From Bdellovibrionales bacterium RIFOXYA1_FULL_36_14 (GTDB taxonomy: Bacteria; Bdellovibrionota; Bacteriovoracia; Bacteriovoracales; Bacteriovoracaceae): DNA of 64,000 nucleotides. The stretch spans positions 44,888 through 108,887 of the forward strand of contig MEPW01000054.1 in NCBI GenBank assembly GCA_001769975.1, in the 5' to 3' direction. A model generated the notes under the pieces. It saw only the letters and a list, made by a program, of their open reading frames with translations. It searched no databases and was not told the DNA's origin. Both the position numbers and the translations under genes were made by a program. Shown piece by piece: positions 28,871-37,844 of this stretch (position 1 is the first letter of the stretch; each line of letters starts with the position of its first letter).

Positions 28871-29163
28871 TGTTTTCTCCATGGGGCAAAGGGTTATAAA
28901 ATAAATACCATTTTCTCTAAACTACGACATCTAAAACTTATGCAAATCAGTCAGGTTTTCTTTTTTTTATCACTTCAAAATTACTCAAAGTTTTTTACCG
29001 GTCGTTCAAAAATTGACCTGCAACCTGTTTGTATATAAAAGGGTATGCGTAACTATTGCGCAAGTCAAGCGTAAAATGTGCGTAAGTATATTTAAATTTT
29101 AAATCACCAAAATTTTAAACTGACTGGTTATTTTATTAATCGCTTGCCTTCACCTTAACTAAA
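28871..29163. other. Intergenic region upstream of recA
   Basis: 293 bases between recA (minus) and the 3' end of the lipoprotein gene at 29164. It should contain the recA promoter. AT-rich with several weak -10-like elements; I see no confident promoter, no TTAC-N3-GTAA type operator, no terminator and no small gene with a good ribosome site. Confidence 0.5.
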
Positions 29164-31920
29164 TTAATTGTTAACTAGAATAACTTCCAGAGGGTTATCC
29201 GGTGTATTCGCTGAAAAAGTAATATTCTTGTTAGTATAATGGTCTATGACAATTGCGTGATTTGTGTGAATGACTTTCGTACCAGGGTTGGTGCCGGTTT
29301 TAGTGAAAGTATATTTCACAATCTCTACTTTTATCCTCCCTAATGAGTCAGTCACACCATTAAATGATTTTCCATAGCTATCTGATATATCCACTACTTG
29401 ATTGGCGATGACCTGATGAGCACTATCTTTAATCACAAGATACATAGAATCACCTACGGAAAAATCGATATTTCCAGTGCCACTAACACCAAAATCATCA
29501 AAATTGGCCCCGCTTTCCAACTTGGTATCAATGAATAGATTTCCTATGCTATTCCAATTCCAGAAGCCGATTCGAATTGTTTTATAATTGGGGTTGTTTC
29601 CCAGTTTTACAAATTTAGAATTTCTAAATTGGTGATTACCTCCCATGCCATAACTATCCCCAAATTGAATGATACCGTAGTTTGATAGGAAGGTGTTGTC
29701 ATTGTAGTATATGGGTAGTTGGTCAGCATAACGCTCGCTCAAGCCCTGACCGACAACGCAAAATGCATCTTTGGTTTTGTCATCGTCGGCAAAGGTTTTC
29801 ACAGTATTATTTCTAAATATAAGATTTTTTACATATGGATCTGAAAAAAATTGAACGCCCCTAATCGAGGTTGAACCTTCCCTTCCTCTAATTATAATGG
29901 CATTATTTTCATATAGATTATTTTCGTATGGCTTAGTACCACCACCATATTGAGTTAAACGGATTCCGTTAACTGAGGCCATAGCACCATACTCACTTGA
30001 ACGGTTATTTGGAGCATCTCCTTGTAAAAATATAAAATTATTTCTAACAACAATTCCATTTCTCCAGCTGATGCCATTAACATGATATCCAGTTCCAAAT
30101 ATTTTATTATCTCTGGTTAACATAGTTGGCTGAATCGCAAACGAGTTAGTGTCCCAACTATCAATATAAACTTCGTTATTATGCAGGACTGGTACAGTTT
30201 CGCTGATCATAATCCCCTGGTGTCGGGCCCTTACAATCAGGTTGTTATTAACAGACTTGGAACCACTTACCCAAAGAGCTTTAACCCCTTGATGTCTATT
30301 ATCTATACCGGTGCCTTTATCCTTTATAACATTATGATGAATAAAGTGATCGCCATACCTGGCCATAATTCCGCCAACACTATGACCACCATATTCAACT
30401 GTTATACCTGCAATTTCTGTTAGACCATCAACGTGAATTGGGTTGAATCCTAAACCGATGCTGCCTTGGCTGTTATGGGAACCTTGTTTAATTGTTCCAT
30501 TTAGAATTTTTGATCCTTGTTTATTACCGCTTGAAAATATCCCAAAACTAGAGACGGTGCTATAGACGTAATCGTTCCACTGAGCATTTTCTACTAATGG
30601 CACTCCGTTATCATACACCAAGGTATGCCCATTTAAATCGAGAGTTATATTATTGGCAGCAATTGTAAAGCCGCGAGTATTTGTAATAATATCTTGTGTG
30701 AGGAGATAAATTGTATTTTCTTTATTTAATATATAAGGTGGATTACCTAAGCTTCCAGGAATCAACACAACGTTGCTCAGACTTTTGGTGGTGAATGTTT
30801 TATCACCAGACACGACTTTGATTCCTCTTTCATCGGTGGTCACAATTCGGTAATGATAAGTAGTATTTGCTTCTAAATTTTTTAAGTAGTGCAGATGTTG
30901 GAAAAAATTTCGATCGGGGTACTCCGTGCTATTGCCGTAACCAGTGGTTTTACCATATTCAATTTTAGAAAGAGCTGGTAAAGAAGTATGAAATGATATT
31001 GCAGCCGAATTGACTGAGATATGAGACCAACTTTGTGATTCGATTATCGTTAATGAGTTACCAAAAAAGGCATAATATTGCTCTTCACGCTCGGCCCTAA
31101 AATAGGTTTTTGCGAAATTATTAAATTTAGTGTATTCATCTTCAGTTCCTGTTATTAGAGCACACTGCGCAAAAGAGTAGTTATTAGGAGCCCAATTTCC
31201 ACAAATGGCATTTTCACAGATCATTTGCTGAGTTTCTGATTTACATGTAACGCCCGCATTTACCAGACTACTTTCATATCGCACTCTTGAAATCACACAT
31301 TTTGGCTGAGTATAGGTTCCAGACCAACTACCCAATTGTCCATTGGTACATAATCGATTTTGAATTTCTGATATACAATTTTGTCCTTCATTTACTGCGG
31401 CAGCTTGATACATAGTTCGTAGTTCAAAGGTTCCAGATGCAATAGTTCCGCAAGCGCTCGCCGCTTGTACGCTACAAGTTAAATATTGGTAAGTTCCACT
31501 CCATGCAGACCAAGTTCCGTTATTACAAGTTCTAATTTGAGTTTGAGAAATATTGGCGCAGCTTTGTCCGTAAACCACTGAACTGGCACTGTAAGCAATT
31601 CTTGATTGGGTACCGTTATGAGGAGTCGATCCACAACTAAGTTTGGGTGCAATCGTTGGAGTTGGGGTAGGGGTGGAAGTTGGTACAACAGTAGGAAGAG
31701 GAGTTGGTACAATAGTAGGCAGAGGAGTCGGAATAATAGTAGGCGAGGCAGTTGGAACAATTGACGGGGTTGGTGATGCGTCTACAACTGGTTGTTCAGT
31801 TACCACGCAAAGTCCATTTACGAGGACTTGATTTTCTTTACATTTTTTACTGGCCTCTGGAACACAGGAAGTCAGAAATAAAAAAATTATTAAATTTGCT
31901 ATGATTGTAAAATGTTTCAT
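29164..31920 (-). CDS. Mosaic lipoprotein A: Cys-rich module, Fn3-like domain, right-handed beta-helix
   Basis: 918 residues. Lipobox LFLTSC. After a Cys-containing segment (KKCKENQVLVNGLCVV) comes a Pro/Thr-rich linker with repeated PTPLPT units (about 49-92). A roughly 155-residue Cys-rich module follows, with three related repeats of the type CxxxxxxxGxW..W and QTRIC/QNRLC/QQMIC-like endings (about 94-253). Residues about 290-380 resemble the Fn3-like N-domain of purple acid phosphatases (HISVNSAAISFHTSLPALSK, then LEANTTYHYRIVTTDERG). The region from about 390 to 800 is a parallel beta-helix (NNITLDLNGHTLVYDNG, repeated NN/HNN turns). A C-terminal beta domain follows. Beta-helices of this sort often bind or cut polysaccharide. 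The N-terminal module is duplicated in the next gene. Confidence 0.82.
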   Translation of the reverse strand: MKHFTIIANLIIFLFLTSCVPEASKKCKENQVLVNGLCVVTEQPVVDASPTPSIVPTASPTIIPTPLPTIVPTPLPTVVPTSTPTPTPTIAPKLSCGSTPHNGTQSRIAYSASSVVYGQSCANISQTQIRTCNNGTWSAWSGTYQYLTCSVQAASACGTIASGTFELRTMYQAAAVNEGQNCISEIQNRLCTNGQLGSWSGTYTQPKCVISRVRYESSLVNAGVTCKSETQQMICENAICGNWAPNNYSFAQCALITGTEDEYTKFNNFAKTYFRAEREEQYYAFFGNSLTIIESQSWSHISVNSAAISFHTSLPALSKIEYGKTTGYGNSTEYPDRNFFQHLHYLKNLEANTTYHYRIVTTDERGIKVVSGDKTFTTKSLSNVVLIPGSLGNPPYILNKENTIYLLTQDIITNTRGFTIAANNITLDLNGHTLVYDNGVPLVENAQWNDYVYSTVSSFGIFSSGNKQGSKILNGTIKQGSHNSQGSIGLGFNPIHVDGLTEIAGITVEYGGHSVGGIMARYGDHFIHHNVIKDKGTGIDNRHQGVKALWVSGSKSVNNNLIVRARHQGIMISETVPVLHNNEVYIDSWDTNSFAIQPTMLTRDNKIFGTGYHVNGISWRNGIVVRNNFIFLQGDAPNNRSSEYGAMASVNGIRLTQYGGGTKPYENNLYENNAIIIRGREGSTSIRGVQFFSDPYVKNLIFRNNTVKTFADDDKTKDAFCVVGQGLSERYADQLPIYYNDNTFLSNYGIIQFGDSYGMGGNHQFRNSKFVKLGNNPNYKTIRIGFWNWNSIGNLFIDTKLESGANFDDFGVSGTGNIDFSVGDSMYLVIKDSAHQVIANQVVDISDSYGKSFNGVTDSLGRIKVEIVKYTFTKTGTNPGTKVIHTNHAIVIDHYTNKNITFSANTPDNPLEVILVNN
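31184..31707 (-). repeat. Near-identical 524-bp direct repeat, copy A
   Basis: Aligns without gaps, at an offset of 2662 bases, with 33846-34369; only scattered substitutions are visible. It encodes the Cys-rich module and part of the Pro/Thr linker of lipoprotein A. Confidence 0.93.
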
Positions 31921-31980
31921 GTTGCCCTCTTATGTTAAAAATCTTAATCATAATTTTTTGATTCTGAAGCTTGAAGTCTA

Positions 31981-31986
31981 ATTATA
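31981..31986 (-). promoter_or_regulatory. -10-like element for lipoprotein A overlapping the stop of lipoprotein B
   Basis: TATAAT on the minus strand, followed by TAGACTT. The same TATAATTAGACTT string occurs upstream of lipoprotein B. Here it overlaps the B stop codon (TAA). No convincing -35 was found. Confidence 0.4.
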
Positions 31987-34534
31987 ATCCAGAAAGGATG
32001 TTACCAATAGCCTGTCTGGTTTCTAAAAAGTTAGTAGGGTTCATATTTAAATTCCAATAAGCATGATCAATATTCGAATTTGTAAAAGCATGATCCAAAA
32101 CAGAAAAAGTAGCATTTTTCCCAACCTTGGCCTTAGCCATATGCACATATTCCCAGTCTTCTATGGCATCTCTTATATGTTTCATTCGGATGCTTTCAAT
32201 AGGAATATCGTGAACTCCACCAATAATCGGGGTGCTTGTTGGAAGCGTTCTTCCAGCTCCGTTTGCAACGCCTGGATAAACTAATTGTCCATCACCATTT
32301 GAACCGAAATACCAAAGGTTTTCGTATGGAGCACCGGTTGCATAATAATTATCTACCGTCGTACCCCAATAGATTGTCCCAGTTAGTTCATATTTTGCCC
32401 AAATAAAACCAGGAAATCTGTTGTATAAGGCTTTGGCGTCTGCCGTCCAATCTATTTGTCCTGAATATGCTGAACTTCCTGTAATCCAACATCCGTTATT
32501 GTCACAGGCAAGGTAACCCCACATCTCGTCGTTTGGGTAACCTGGGTATGTGTTGCGAGATATTTTCGTTCCTCCAGAGGAGCAAGTTCTATCCCATCCG
32601 GGACAAACTAGTGAATAAGAATTGGCGCTATAAAAACCATAATTTCCAAAGTCTTCCAATCCTTCACGTCTTTTGGAGTTTGCGTATACATTGCGAAAAG
32701 GTCCAAGCCCACCAGTGTTGATCGCACTTGCGTCTTGTGCTTGATCAATTACGACATTGCAATCTGACATGGTGACTCCCCGCCAAGTTGAGGTTTTGTC
32801 ACAGCGAGGTTCATCTTTAACACCTACAAAAAGATATTTCATGGGTTCCCACCCTTCTTCTGTAAATTTATCCCAGACATGCTGTAGATATTGTCTTGCG
32901 GCAGTTTCTTTGTCCACGATAGCAATATCAGTTCTAGTGGTTGAATCAGCCGGCCATTCAGCAGGAGATCTTTTAGTTGGCATCTTGCCTCCAGCATATG
33001 GCCCGGACACTATAGCGGTTCCTGAATAAGTGTCTTTAACTATGGAGTACCATGGTTCCCACGTGTTTACAGTGAGTTTTTTTGTTGAATTATTCCATGG
33101 TAAGTAACTTGATCCAACTAATGATTTACCACCGGTTGGGGCAATTCCCATTCGATGGTAGAGAAACATTTTCATATATGTTTTGGCAAGATCAGTTGCG
33201 ATTGGTGTTCCACTCCAGGCAGCGGATTGTCCAAAGCCGTGTCCATGTGTCATCATCGATTGTTCAAATACAAAGTGGGAATGAAATGGGGAAGTTGAAG
33301 GCAAGTTAAAATTCCAAACAGTAACGCTAATATTACGAACAATAGGCGTTTTTCCCTTGGCAGTTACGGTTACTGTCCCGGTATATGTTCCCGCTACGGT
33401 GTTTACAGTAGTTCCGATGTCAACCCATACTCCTTGAACTTTTCCCGCCATAACGGCGAATGGAAAAGTATTACGGGTTTCTCCAAAATATCTATCAATT
33501 TTAGGTAATAAAGCATCAGGGTAGCTTCCAAGAGGATACTCAATTCTTGATTGATTTATTGTTTTTAAATAATGTTGTTTATATATAAAGATATTATTAA
33601 TCGAATCATTGCCTTTAGTAAGAGGTGATATATTGACGTCTACTTCGGATAATGGTTCATTGCCAGAATATAACATCACCTGAAATGATTCAAATTCATT
33701 CTTAGCCATGTTTATTGAAAGATAGGTTTCACCGTTGGTTCCGTCTTCCCCGTCTTGTCTGTATTTTGTCAAAGTATTATCGAGCCAAACGTTGTAAGCG
33801 GTTTGCGTGGATTGTTGAGGTGAACAAGTTGCATAAGTATAATAGTTAGGAGTCCAACTTCCACAGATGGCATTTTCGCAGATCATTTGTTGAGTTTCTG
33901 ATTTACAAGTAACGCCCGCATTTACCAGACTACTTTCATATCGCACTCTTGAAATCACACATTTTGGCTGAGTGTAGGTTCCAGACCAACTACCCAATTG
34001 TCCATTGGTGCATAATCGATTTTGAATTTCTGATATACAATTTTGTCCTTCATTTATAGCAGCAGCTTGATACATAGTTCGTAACTCAAAGGCACCAGAT
34101 GCAATAGTTCCGCAGGCGCTCGCTGATTGTACGCTACAAGTTAAATATTGATAGGTGCCACTCCATGCAGACCAAGTTCCGTTATTGCAAGTTCTAATTT
34201 GAGTTTGAGAAATATTAGCGCAGCTTTGTCCGTAAACCACTGAACTGGCACTGTAAGCAATTCTTGATTGGGTACCGTTATGAGGAGTCGATCCACAACT
34301 AAGTTTGGGTGCAATAGTTGGAGTTGGGGTAGGGGTGGAAGTTGGTACAACAGTAGGAAGAGGAGTTGGAATAATTGTCGGGGTTGGTGATGCGGCCACT
34401 ACTGGTTGTTCATTTATCACGCAAAATCCATTTACCATGACTTGATTTTCTTTACATTTTTTATTGGTCTCTGGGACGCAAGCTGTAATAAGTAAAATAA
34501 AAAACAGCGAAACAAAAATTAGTAAGCACCTCAC
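31982..34534 (-). CDS. Mosaic lipoprotein B: same Cys-rich module, DUF4091/GH123-like C-terminus
   Basis: 850 residues from GTG 34534, preferred because GGAG lies seven bases upstream and it gives a compact lipoprotein signal (RCLLIFVSLFFILLITAC); a TTG at 34576 would sit at the transcription start. A shorter Pro/Thr linker and the Cys-rich module match lipoprotein A almost exactly. From about residue 245 the protein differs. It has NMAKNEFESFQVMLYSGNEP, a beta-sandwich ending NISVTVWNFNLPSTSPFHSH, an (alpha/beta)8-like region, and the C-terminal PIESIRMKHIRDAIEDWEYV typical of DUF4091 proteins related to GH123 glycosidases. A role in binding or cutting glycan at the cell surface is my inference; the substrate is unknown. 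Confidence 0.83.
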   Translation of the reverse strand: MRCLLIFVSLFFILLITACVPETNKKCKENQVMVNGFCVINEQPVVAASPTPTIIPTPLPTVVPTSTPTPTPTIAPKLSCGSTPHNGTQSRIAYSASSVVYGQSCANISQTQIRTCNNGTWSAWSGTYQYLTCSVQSASACGTIASGAFELRTMYQAAAINEGQNCISEIQNRLCTNGQLGSWSGTYTQPKCVISRVRYESSLVNAGVTCKSETQQMICENAICGSWTPNYYTYATCSPQQSTQTAYNVWLDNTLTKYRQDGEDGTNGETYLSINMAKNEFESFQVMLYSGNEPLSEVDVNISPLTKGNDSINNIFIYKQHYLKTINQSRIEYPLGSYPDALLPKIDRYFGETRNTFPFAVMAGKVQGVWVDIGTTVNTVAGTYTGTVTVTAKGKTPIVRNISVTVWNFNLPSTSPFHSHFVFEQSMMTHGHGFGQSAAWSGTPIATDLAKTYMKMFLYHRMGIAPTGGKSLVGSSYLPWNNSTKKLTVNTWEPWYSIVKDTYSGTAIVSGPYAGGKMPTKRSPAEWPADSTTRTDIAIVDKETAARQYLQHVWDKFTEEGWEPMKYLFVGVKDEPRCDKTSTWRGVTMSDCNVVIDQAQDASAINTGGLGPFRNVYANSKRREGLEDFGNYGFYSANSYSLVCPGWDRTCSSGGTKISRNTYPGYPNDEMWGYLACDNNGCWITGSSAYSGQIDWTADAKALYNRFPGFIWAKYELTGTIYWGTTVDNYYATGAPYENLWYFGSNGDGQLVYPGVANGAGRTLPTSTPIIGGVHDIPIESIRMKHIRDAIEDWEYVHMAKAKVGKNATFSVLDHAFTNSNIDHAYWNLNMNPTNFLETRQAIGNILSGL
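33846..34369 (-). repeat. Near-identical 524-bp direct repeat, copy B
   Basis: Partner of 31184-31707. The flanking linker and lipoprotein-signal DNA is also related but with length differences in the PTPLPT-coding repeats and more substitutions. Confidence 0.93.
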
Positions 34535-34582
34535 GTATAACTCCAAGTATATGAAAAGCGTTTTTTTTGGAATCAAAGTCTA

Positions 34583-34588
34583 ATTATA
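34583..34588 (-). promoter_or_regulatory. -10 element upstream of lipoprotein B
   Basis: TATAAT on the minus strand about 49 bases before GTG 34534, within the TATAATTAGACTT string shared with lipoprotein A. The -35 region is weak. Confidence 0.4.
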
Positions 34589-34690
34589 TCCCATTTATGA
34601 ATATAAGGGACATATTGGATGTAACTAATTGATTTTAATAGTAATATTCAGATATACATGTACTTTTTAGTGCCCAAAAAAGTAGGAAAT

Positions 34691-35179
34691 TTAAAATAAA
34701 AATGAGGTGTGTGGATGAATTAGGAAAAGATAGACCCCTCCGGCCATAAGTCCACTGACTAGATCATCAAGAATTATTCCTATACCGTGTTTGACTTTTT
34801 TATCAAAGTAGCTTGCCGGCCAAATTTTTATAATGTCAAAAAAACGAAATAAAATAAAAACTATTATGATATGGAGAAAACTGGTTTTAGAAATAAAAGG
34901 GTAGGTGATCATTAGTCCTAAAAATTCGTCAATCACAATCCATGAGGGATCATGCGTTTCATATTTTTTTTGGGCTTGGTGGGAAAAATAAATGGCAATG
35001 ATTGATATAAAAATAAACGCAGGAATAAACTCATAAAAACTAAGATTAAGTTTTAATAATAAATATAAGAAAGGGATGGTGGCGATTGAAGCTAGCGTGC
35101 CGGGTGCGTATGGGGAAAAACCAATTCCCAGCAGGGATAAAAACAAAACTTCAGGGGAAGTAATTTTGGGTCGTCGCAT
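34691..35179 (-). CDS. pgpA: Phosphatidylglycerophosphatase A
   Basis: 162 residues from ATG 35179 (GTG 35191 would add four residues; neither has a clear ribosome site). PgpA motifs: LGIGFSPYAPGTLASIATIP near the N-terminus, PSWIVIDEFLGLMITYPF, RFFDIIKIWPASYFDKKV, and GIGIILDDLVSGLMAGG at the C-terminus. Four hydrophobic segments fit an inner-membrane enzyme that removes the phosphate from phosphatidylglycerol phosphate. It is divergent from the TIGR04552-like gene. Confidence 0.93.
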   Translation of the reverse strand: MRRPKITSPEVLFLSLLGIGFSPYAPGTLASIATIPFLYLLLKLNLSFYEFIPAFIFISIIAIYFSHQAQKKYETHDPSWIVIDEFLGLMITYPFISKTSFLHIIIVFILFRFFDIIKIWPASYFDKKVKHGIGIILDDLVSGLMAGGVYLFLIHPHTSFLF

Positions 35180-35244
35180 TATTTGCCGCACAGCTAAAGT
35201 TTAAAATCTAGAGTTTCAAAACATTTTAGTGTATTTAACCCTTT

Positions 35245-36495
35245 ATGCAAAGACCCGAGTACTTATCGAAATATTATTTTGATTGGGAGCTTTTTGACAT
35301 CGCTATCAATGGAAAATCGGCGTTGGACACAAAGTTCTTTATCACTCCGATGAATTCCAAAGAACAAGTCGAGAAGTTTCTGATTGGCTACGGCCTTGAC
35401 CCAAACGAAGTGGTGGGCAAAGCTGAACTTTTTGGTATTTTTCAGGAGTCTTTGCAGTTCATTAGAAGATATTTTTTAAAAGAGGGTAACCCTGATGGGT
35501 TAGATTTGAATATTCCAGATGCGCTGTATATGATTTCAGACATCACCGACTTGTTTTTAATGGCCACGGAAAACAATTTTCAAAAGAGAATTCAAAGATT
35601 GTGGGCCGAAATTGTGCTTAAAATTATGCATGTTATTCTGCATGTAGATAAGGATTTAAGAACTAATTATTTTTCAATTATACAAACCCAAATTTTTGAC
35701 CGCTTTTATAAATATGTTTATAGAGACCAAGAGAATAATTTATTTCTCGGGGTTAAAGGTTCAGACGAGAAAATTGCCCTTTTTGATTTTCAAACGAAAT
35801 CTAAAAAATCAAGAGACAGCGTTATTATTAAACTGCTTAATAAAGATGAAAGTGTTGCTGAAGAATTGTTTGATAGGGTCGGACTCCGCTTTGTAACCCA
35901 TAACCCTTTTGATAGCTTGCGAGTAATTAAGTTTTTGATGGAGCGAAATATTGTTATTCCACATAATATTAAACCCAGTCGATCAGTTAATTCGCTTATG
36001 GATATTAAAAAATTTCGCAAGAGGTATTGGGTTATTTTAAAACAGGCTATAAGAGAGAACTATTCCCACGAAGAATTTGCCAAAGCACTAGAGATGGCAT
36101 CTAAAGAATGTTCTTTTGAAAAAGCTATAGAGCTGGACAGGAACAAACATAGATCGAAACAATATAAGGCCATGCAATTTACTTCTATGCAGTTGATTAT
36201 TTACAAGGATCCTTTTTTACAAGAATTTAACAAAATAAAACATTATGCGCGGGACCTGGATCAGCAAAATGTGCTCGCTAAAAAAGTGTTAGCTTTAGAT
36301 ACTTCCTTACTTGCAAGAGATATTCGTTTTTTCTATCCGTATGAAATTCAAATCATGGATAGAGATAGTTATAAAATCAATACTGATGGTGAAGCCTCCC
36401 ATGAAGATTACAAAAAATCTCAGATGAAATCTGCTATGAAAAGGGTATTTTGGGCCTTGCTAAAGAATCTCAATATTTCGATGGAAGAAACTTAA
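35245..36495 (+). CDS. TIGR04552-like protein with RelA/SpoT-like core
   Basis: 416 residues, soluble, no signal peptide. From memory it resembles the family TIGR04552, known in Myxococcus and Bdellovibrio relatives and of unknown function. The stretch ELFDRVGLRFVTHNPFDSLR followed by VIKFLMERNIVIP has the look of the second half of a RelA/SpoT nucleotidyltransferase fold (D..G.R.V.....D...V...L). It is then followed by the conserved-looking IKPSRSVNSLMD. Upstream helices (RLWAEIVLKIMHVILHVDKD) could match the helical lead-in. I cannot confirm the catalytic residues. The last 36 bases overlap the convergent hydrolase gene. Confidence 0.75.
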   Translation: MQRPEYLSKYYFDWELFDIAINGKSALDTKFFITPMNSKEQVEKFLIGYGLDPNEVVGKAELFGIFQESLQFIRRYFLKEGNPDGLDLNIPDALYMISDITDLFLMATENNFQKRIQRLWAEIVLKIMHVILHVDKDLRTNYFSIIQTQIFDRFYKYVYRDQENNLFLGVKGSDEKIALFDFQTKSKKSRDSVIIKLLNKDESVAEELFDRVGLRFVTHNPFDSLRVIKFLMERNIVIPHNIKPSRSVNSLMDIKKFRKRYWVILKQAIRENYSHEEFAKALEMASKECSFEKAIELDRNKHRSKQYKAMQFTSMQLIIYKDPFLQEFNKIKHYARDLDQQNVLAKKVLALDTSLLARDIRFFYPYEIQIMDRDSYKINTDGEASHEDYKKSQMKSAMKRVFWALLKNLNISMEET

Positions 36496-37365
36496 AACTC
36501 GTTTGTTAACTTTAACGGCAAATTCCATATGGGGCATATGGCTTCCTTCTTTCAGAATATAGATCTCGGACTTTTTAATTTTTTTATGTAAAATTCTTTG
36601 AAGGTAAGGGGGGATGATCTTATCTTTATTACCACCTACGATTAAAACTGGGATATTAACTCGGGAAAGATAGCTGTCAATCTTGTGATTATTCATTTCC
36701 TTAAAAAGTTGAAAAAACACTCCCGGAGCCAGTTCACCAATTTTTTTTAAATAGTGAACAATAACTTCTTCTGGGACAAGATCCTTGTTAAATCCTTGTT
36801 CAAGTGTGCTTTTTATCATAAGTGGATTGAAAAATAAGGTTCTCCAGATTGTGTTGAATAATCTTGGCAGTTTGTGTTGTATCATTTCAATAAAGGGAGC
36901 AACATAAGTTATCAGATTAGTATCAAACATCACTTCTTTAGGAGGTTTAATGCTTCCAGAAATGAAAACGGCACCTACAGCTTTTTTAGGATATCTTTTC
37001 ATGTATTCCAAACAGACATTTACACCCATGCTATTTCCAAATAATATGACTTTTTTCGCTCCAATATGTTTGATAAGCTCGTTAATATCAGAAGCTATTT
37101 TTTTTATAGTAAGTTCTTTTAAATTTTTTCCAGAAGATGAGCGATGATGGAAACGATAGTCATGCAAGACTACTTGAAATCCTTCTTTTTGGAAAAAATC
37201 ATATTGCTTGTCCCATTGAGTGGTATTGCAAACTAAGCCATAGTTGAAGATGATTACTGGTCTTTGCGGGTCAGCTTTTTTGAAGTTGCTTATAAAAAAG
37301 ATTTTAATTCCATCTTGAGTATCAAAGAATTGATGAAGCCTTCTTGGAGTTTTCTTACTGTTCAT
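36460..37365 (-). CDS. Alpha/beta hydrolase
   Basis: 301 residues with a full alpha/beta-hydrolase layout. An oxyanion strand (PVIIFNYGLVCNTTQWDKQY) is followed by VVLHDYRFHHRSS and the nucleophile elbow GNSMG in VILFGNSMGVNVCLEYMKRY. The acid is probably in VGGNKDKIIPP and the catalytic His in EGSHMPHMEF. The substrate cannot be deduced; esterase or lipase-like activity is likely. There is no signal peptide. Its 3' end overlaps the convergent gene by 36 bases, and its start overlaps the end of the FHA gene by 11 bases. Confidence 0.87.
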   Translation of the reverse strand: MNSKKTPRRLHQFFDTQDGIKIFFISNFKKADPQRPVIIFNYGLVCNTTQWDKQYDFFQKEGFQVVLHDYRFHHRSSSGKNLKELTIKKIASDINELIKHIGAKKVILFGNSMGVNVCLEYMKRYPKKAVGAVFISGSIKPPKEVMFDTNLITYVAPFIEMIQHKLPRLFNTIWRTLFFNPLMIKSTLEQGFNKDLVPEEVIVHYLKKIGELAPGVFFQLFKEMNNHKIDSYLSRVNIPVLIVGGNKDKIIPPYLQRILHKKIKKSEIYILKEGSHMPHMEFAVKVNKRVLSFFHRNIEIL

Positions 37366-37801
37366 TCTCGAAGGATTTAAAGGTAATGTTTTTTAATTCA
37401 TGCTTAAGTTTTTCAAGCAGAAGTTTGAGAGAGGGGTTTTTGTGCTCCTGCTGTTTTTTAAGATATTTAAACTCAGTAATTTTATCCGGGTGTGTTTGGT
37501 GTTTATAGTGGATAATTTTAAAAGTAGTTTTCCCAATAGTTATCTCATCATTTATATGATGTAGTTTTTTTCCAGAAACCTTTTTCTGATTCGAGAGATA
37601 ATAATTATGTTTGTCGTTATTATCTACCCAGACACCGTCTTGATCCGTAGACAAAGTCATGGTGGAATTATTAATTTCTGGATCGGAAATGATTATGTTA
37701 TGATTTCGCGTACTCCCAACTGTAATTTTGCGCTGAAGCCTTTCGTATCGGCAGTTAAGAATATCTTCATCGGGTGATTTGGTAAATTCAATGGCAATCA
37801 T
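37355..37801 (-). CDS. FHA-domain protein
   Basis: 148 residues from ATG 37801 with AAGGA seven bases upstream; TTG 37837 would extend into a TATAAT-containing stretch more likely to be promoter. A forkhead-associated domain occupies about residues 15-100: ITVGSTRNHNIIISDP, then NSTMTLSTDQDGVWVDNN, and ITIGKTTFKII. It binds phosphothreonine peptides, so it belongs in Ser/Thr kinase signalling. The tail (about 105-148) is basic and helical. It lies between recG and the hydrolase gene on the same strand. Confidence 0.82.
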   Translation of the reverse strand: MIAIEFTKSPDEDILNCRYERLQRKITVGSTRNHNIIISDPEINNSTMTLSTDQDGVWVDNNDKHNYYLSNQKKVSGKKLHHINDEITIGKTTFKIIHYKHQTHPDKITEFKYLKKQQEHKNPSLKLLLEKLKHELKNITFKSFENEQ

Positions 37802-37844
37802 ATATCCGTCCTTGGTAATAATATATATTATACTCAAAAAAAAT

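Noticed and set aside
28871..29163. Search for a LexA operator upstream of recA
   Set aside because: No TTAC-N3-GTAA or other clean palindrome was found; I therefore do not claim SOS control of recA.
31643..31831. A plus-strand frame rich in Gly and Val opposite the proline linker
   Set aside because: It is the antisense of the tandem PT-rich repeat and has no independent support.
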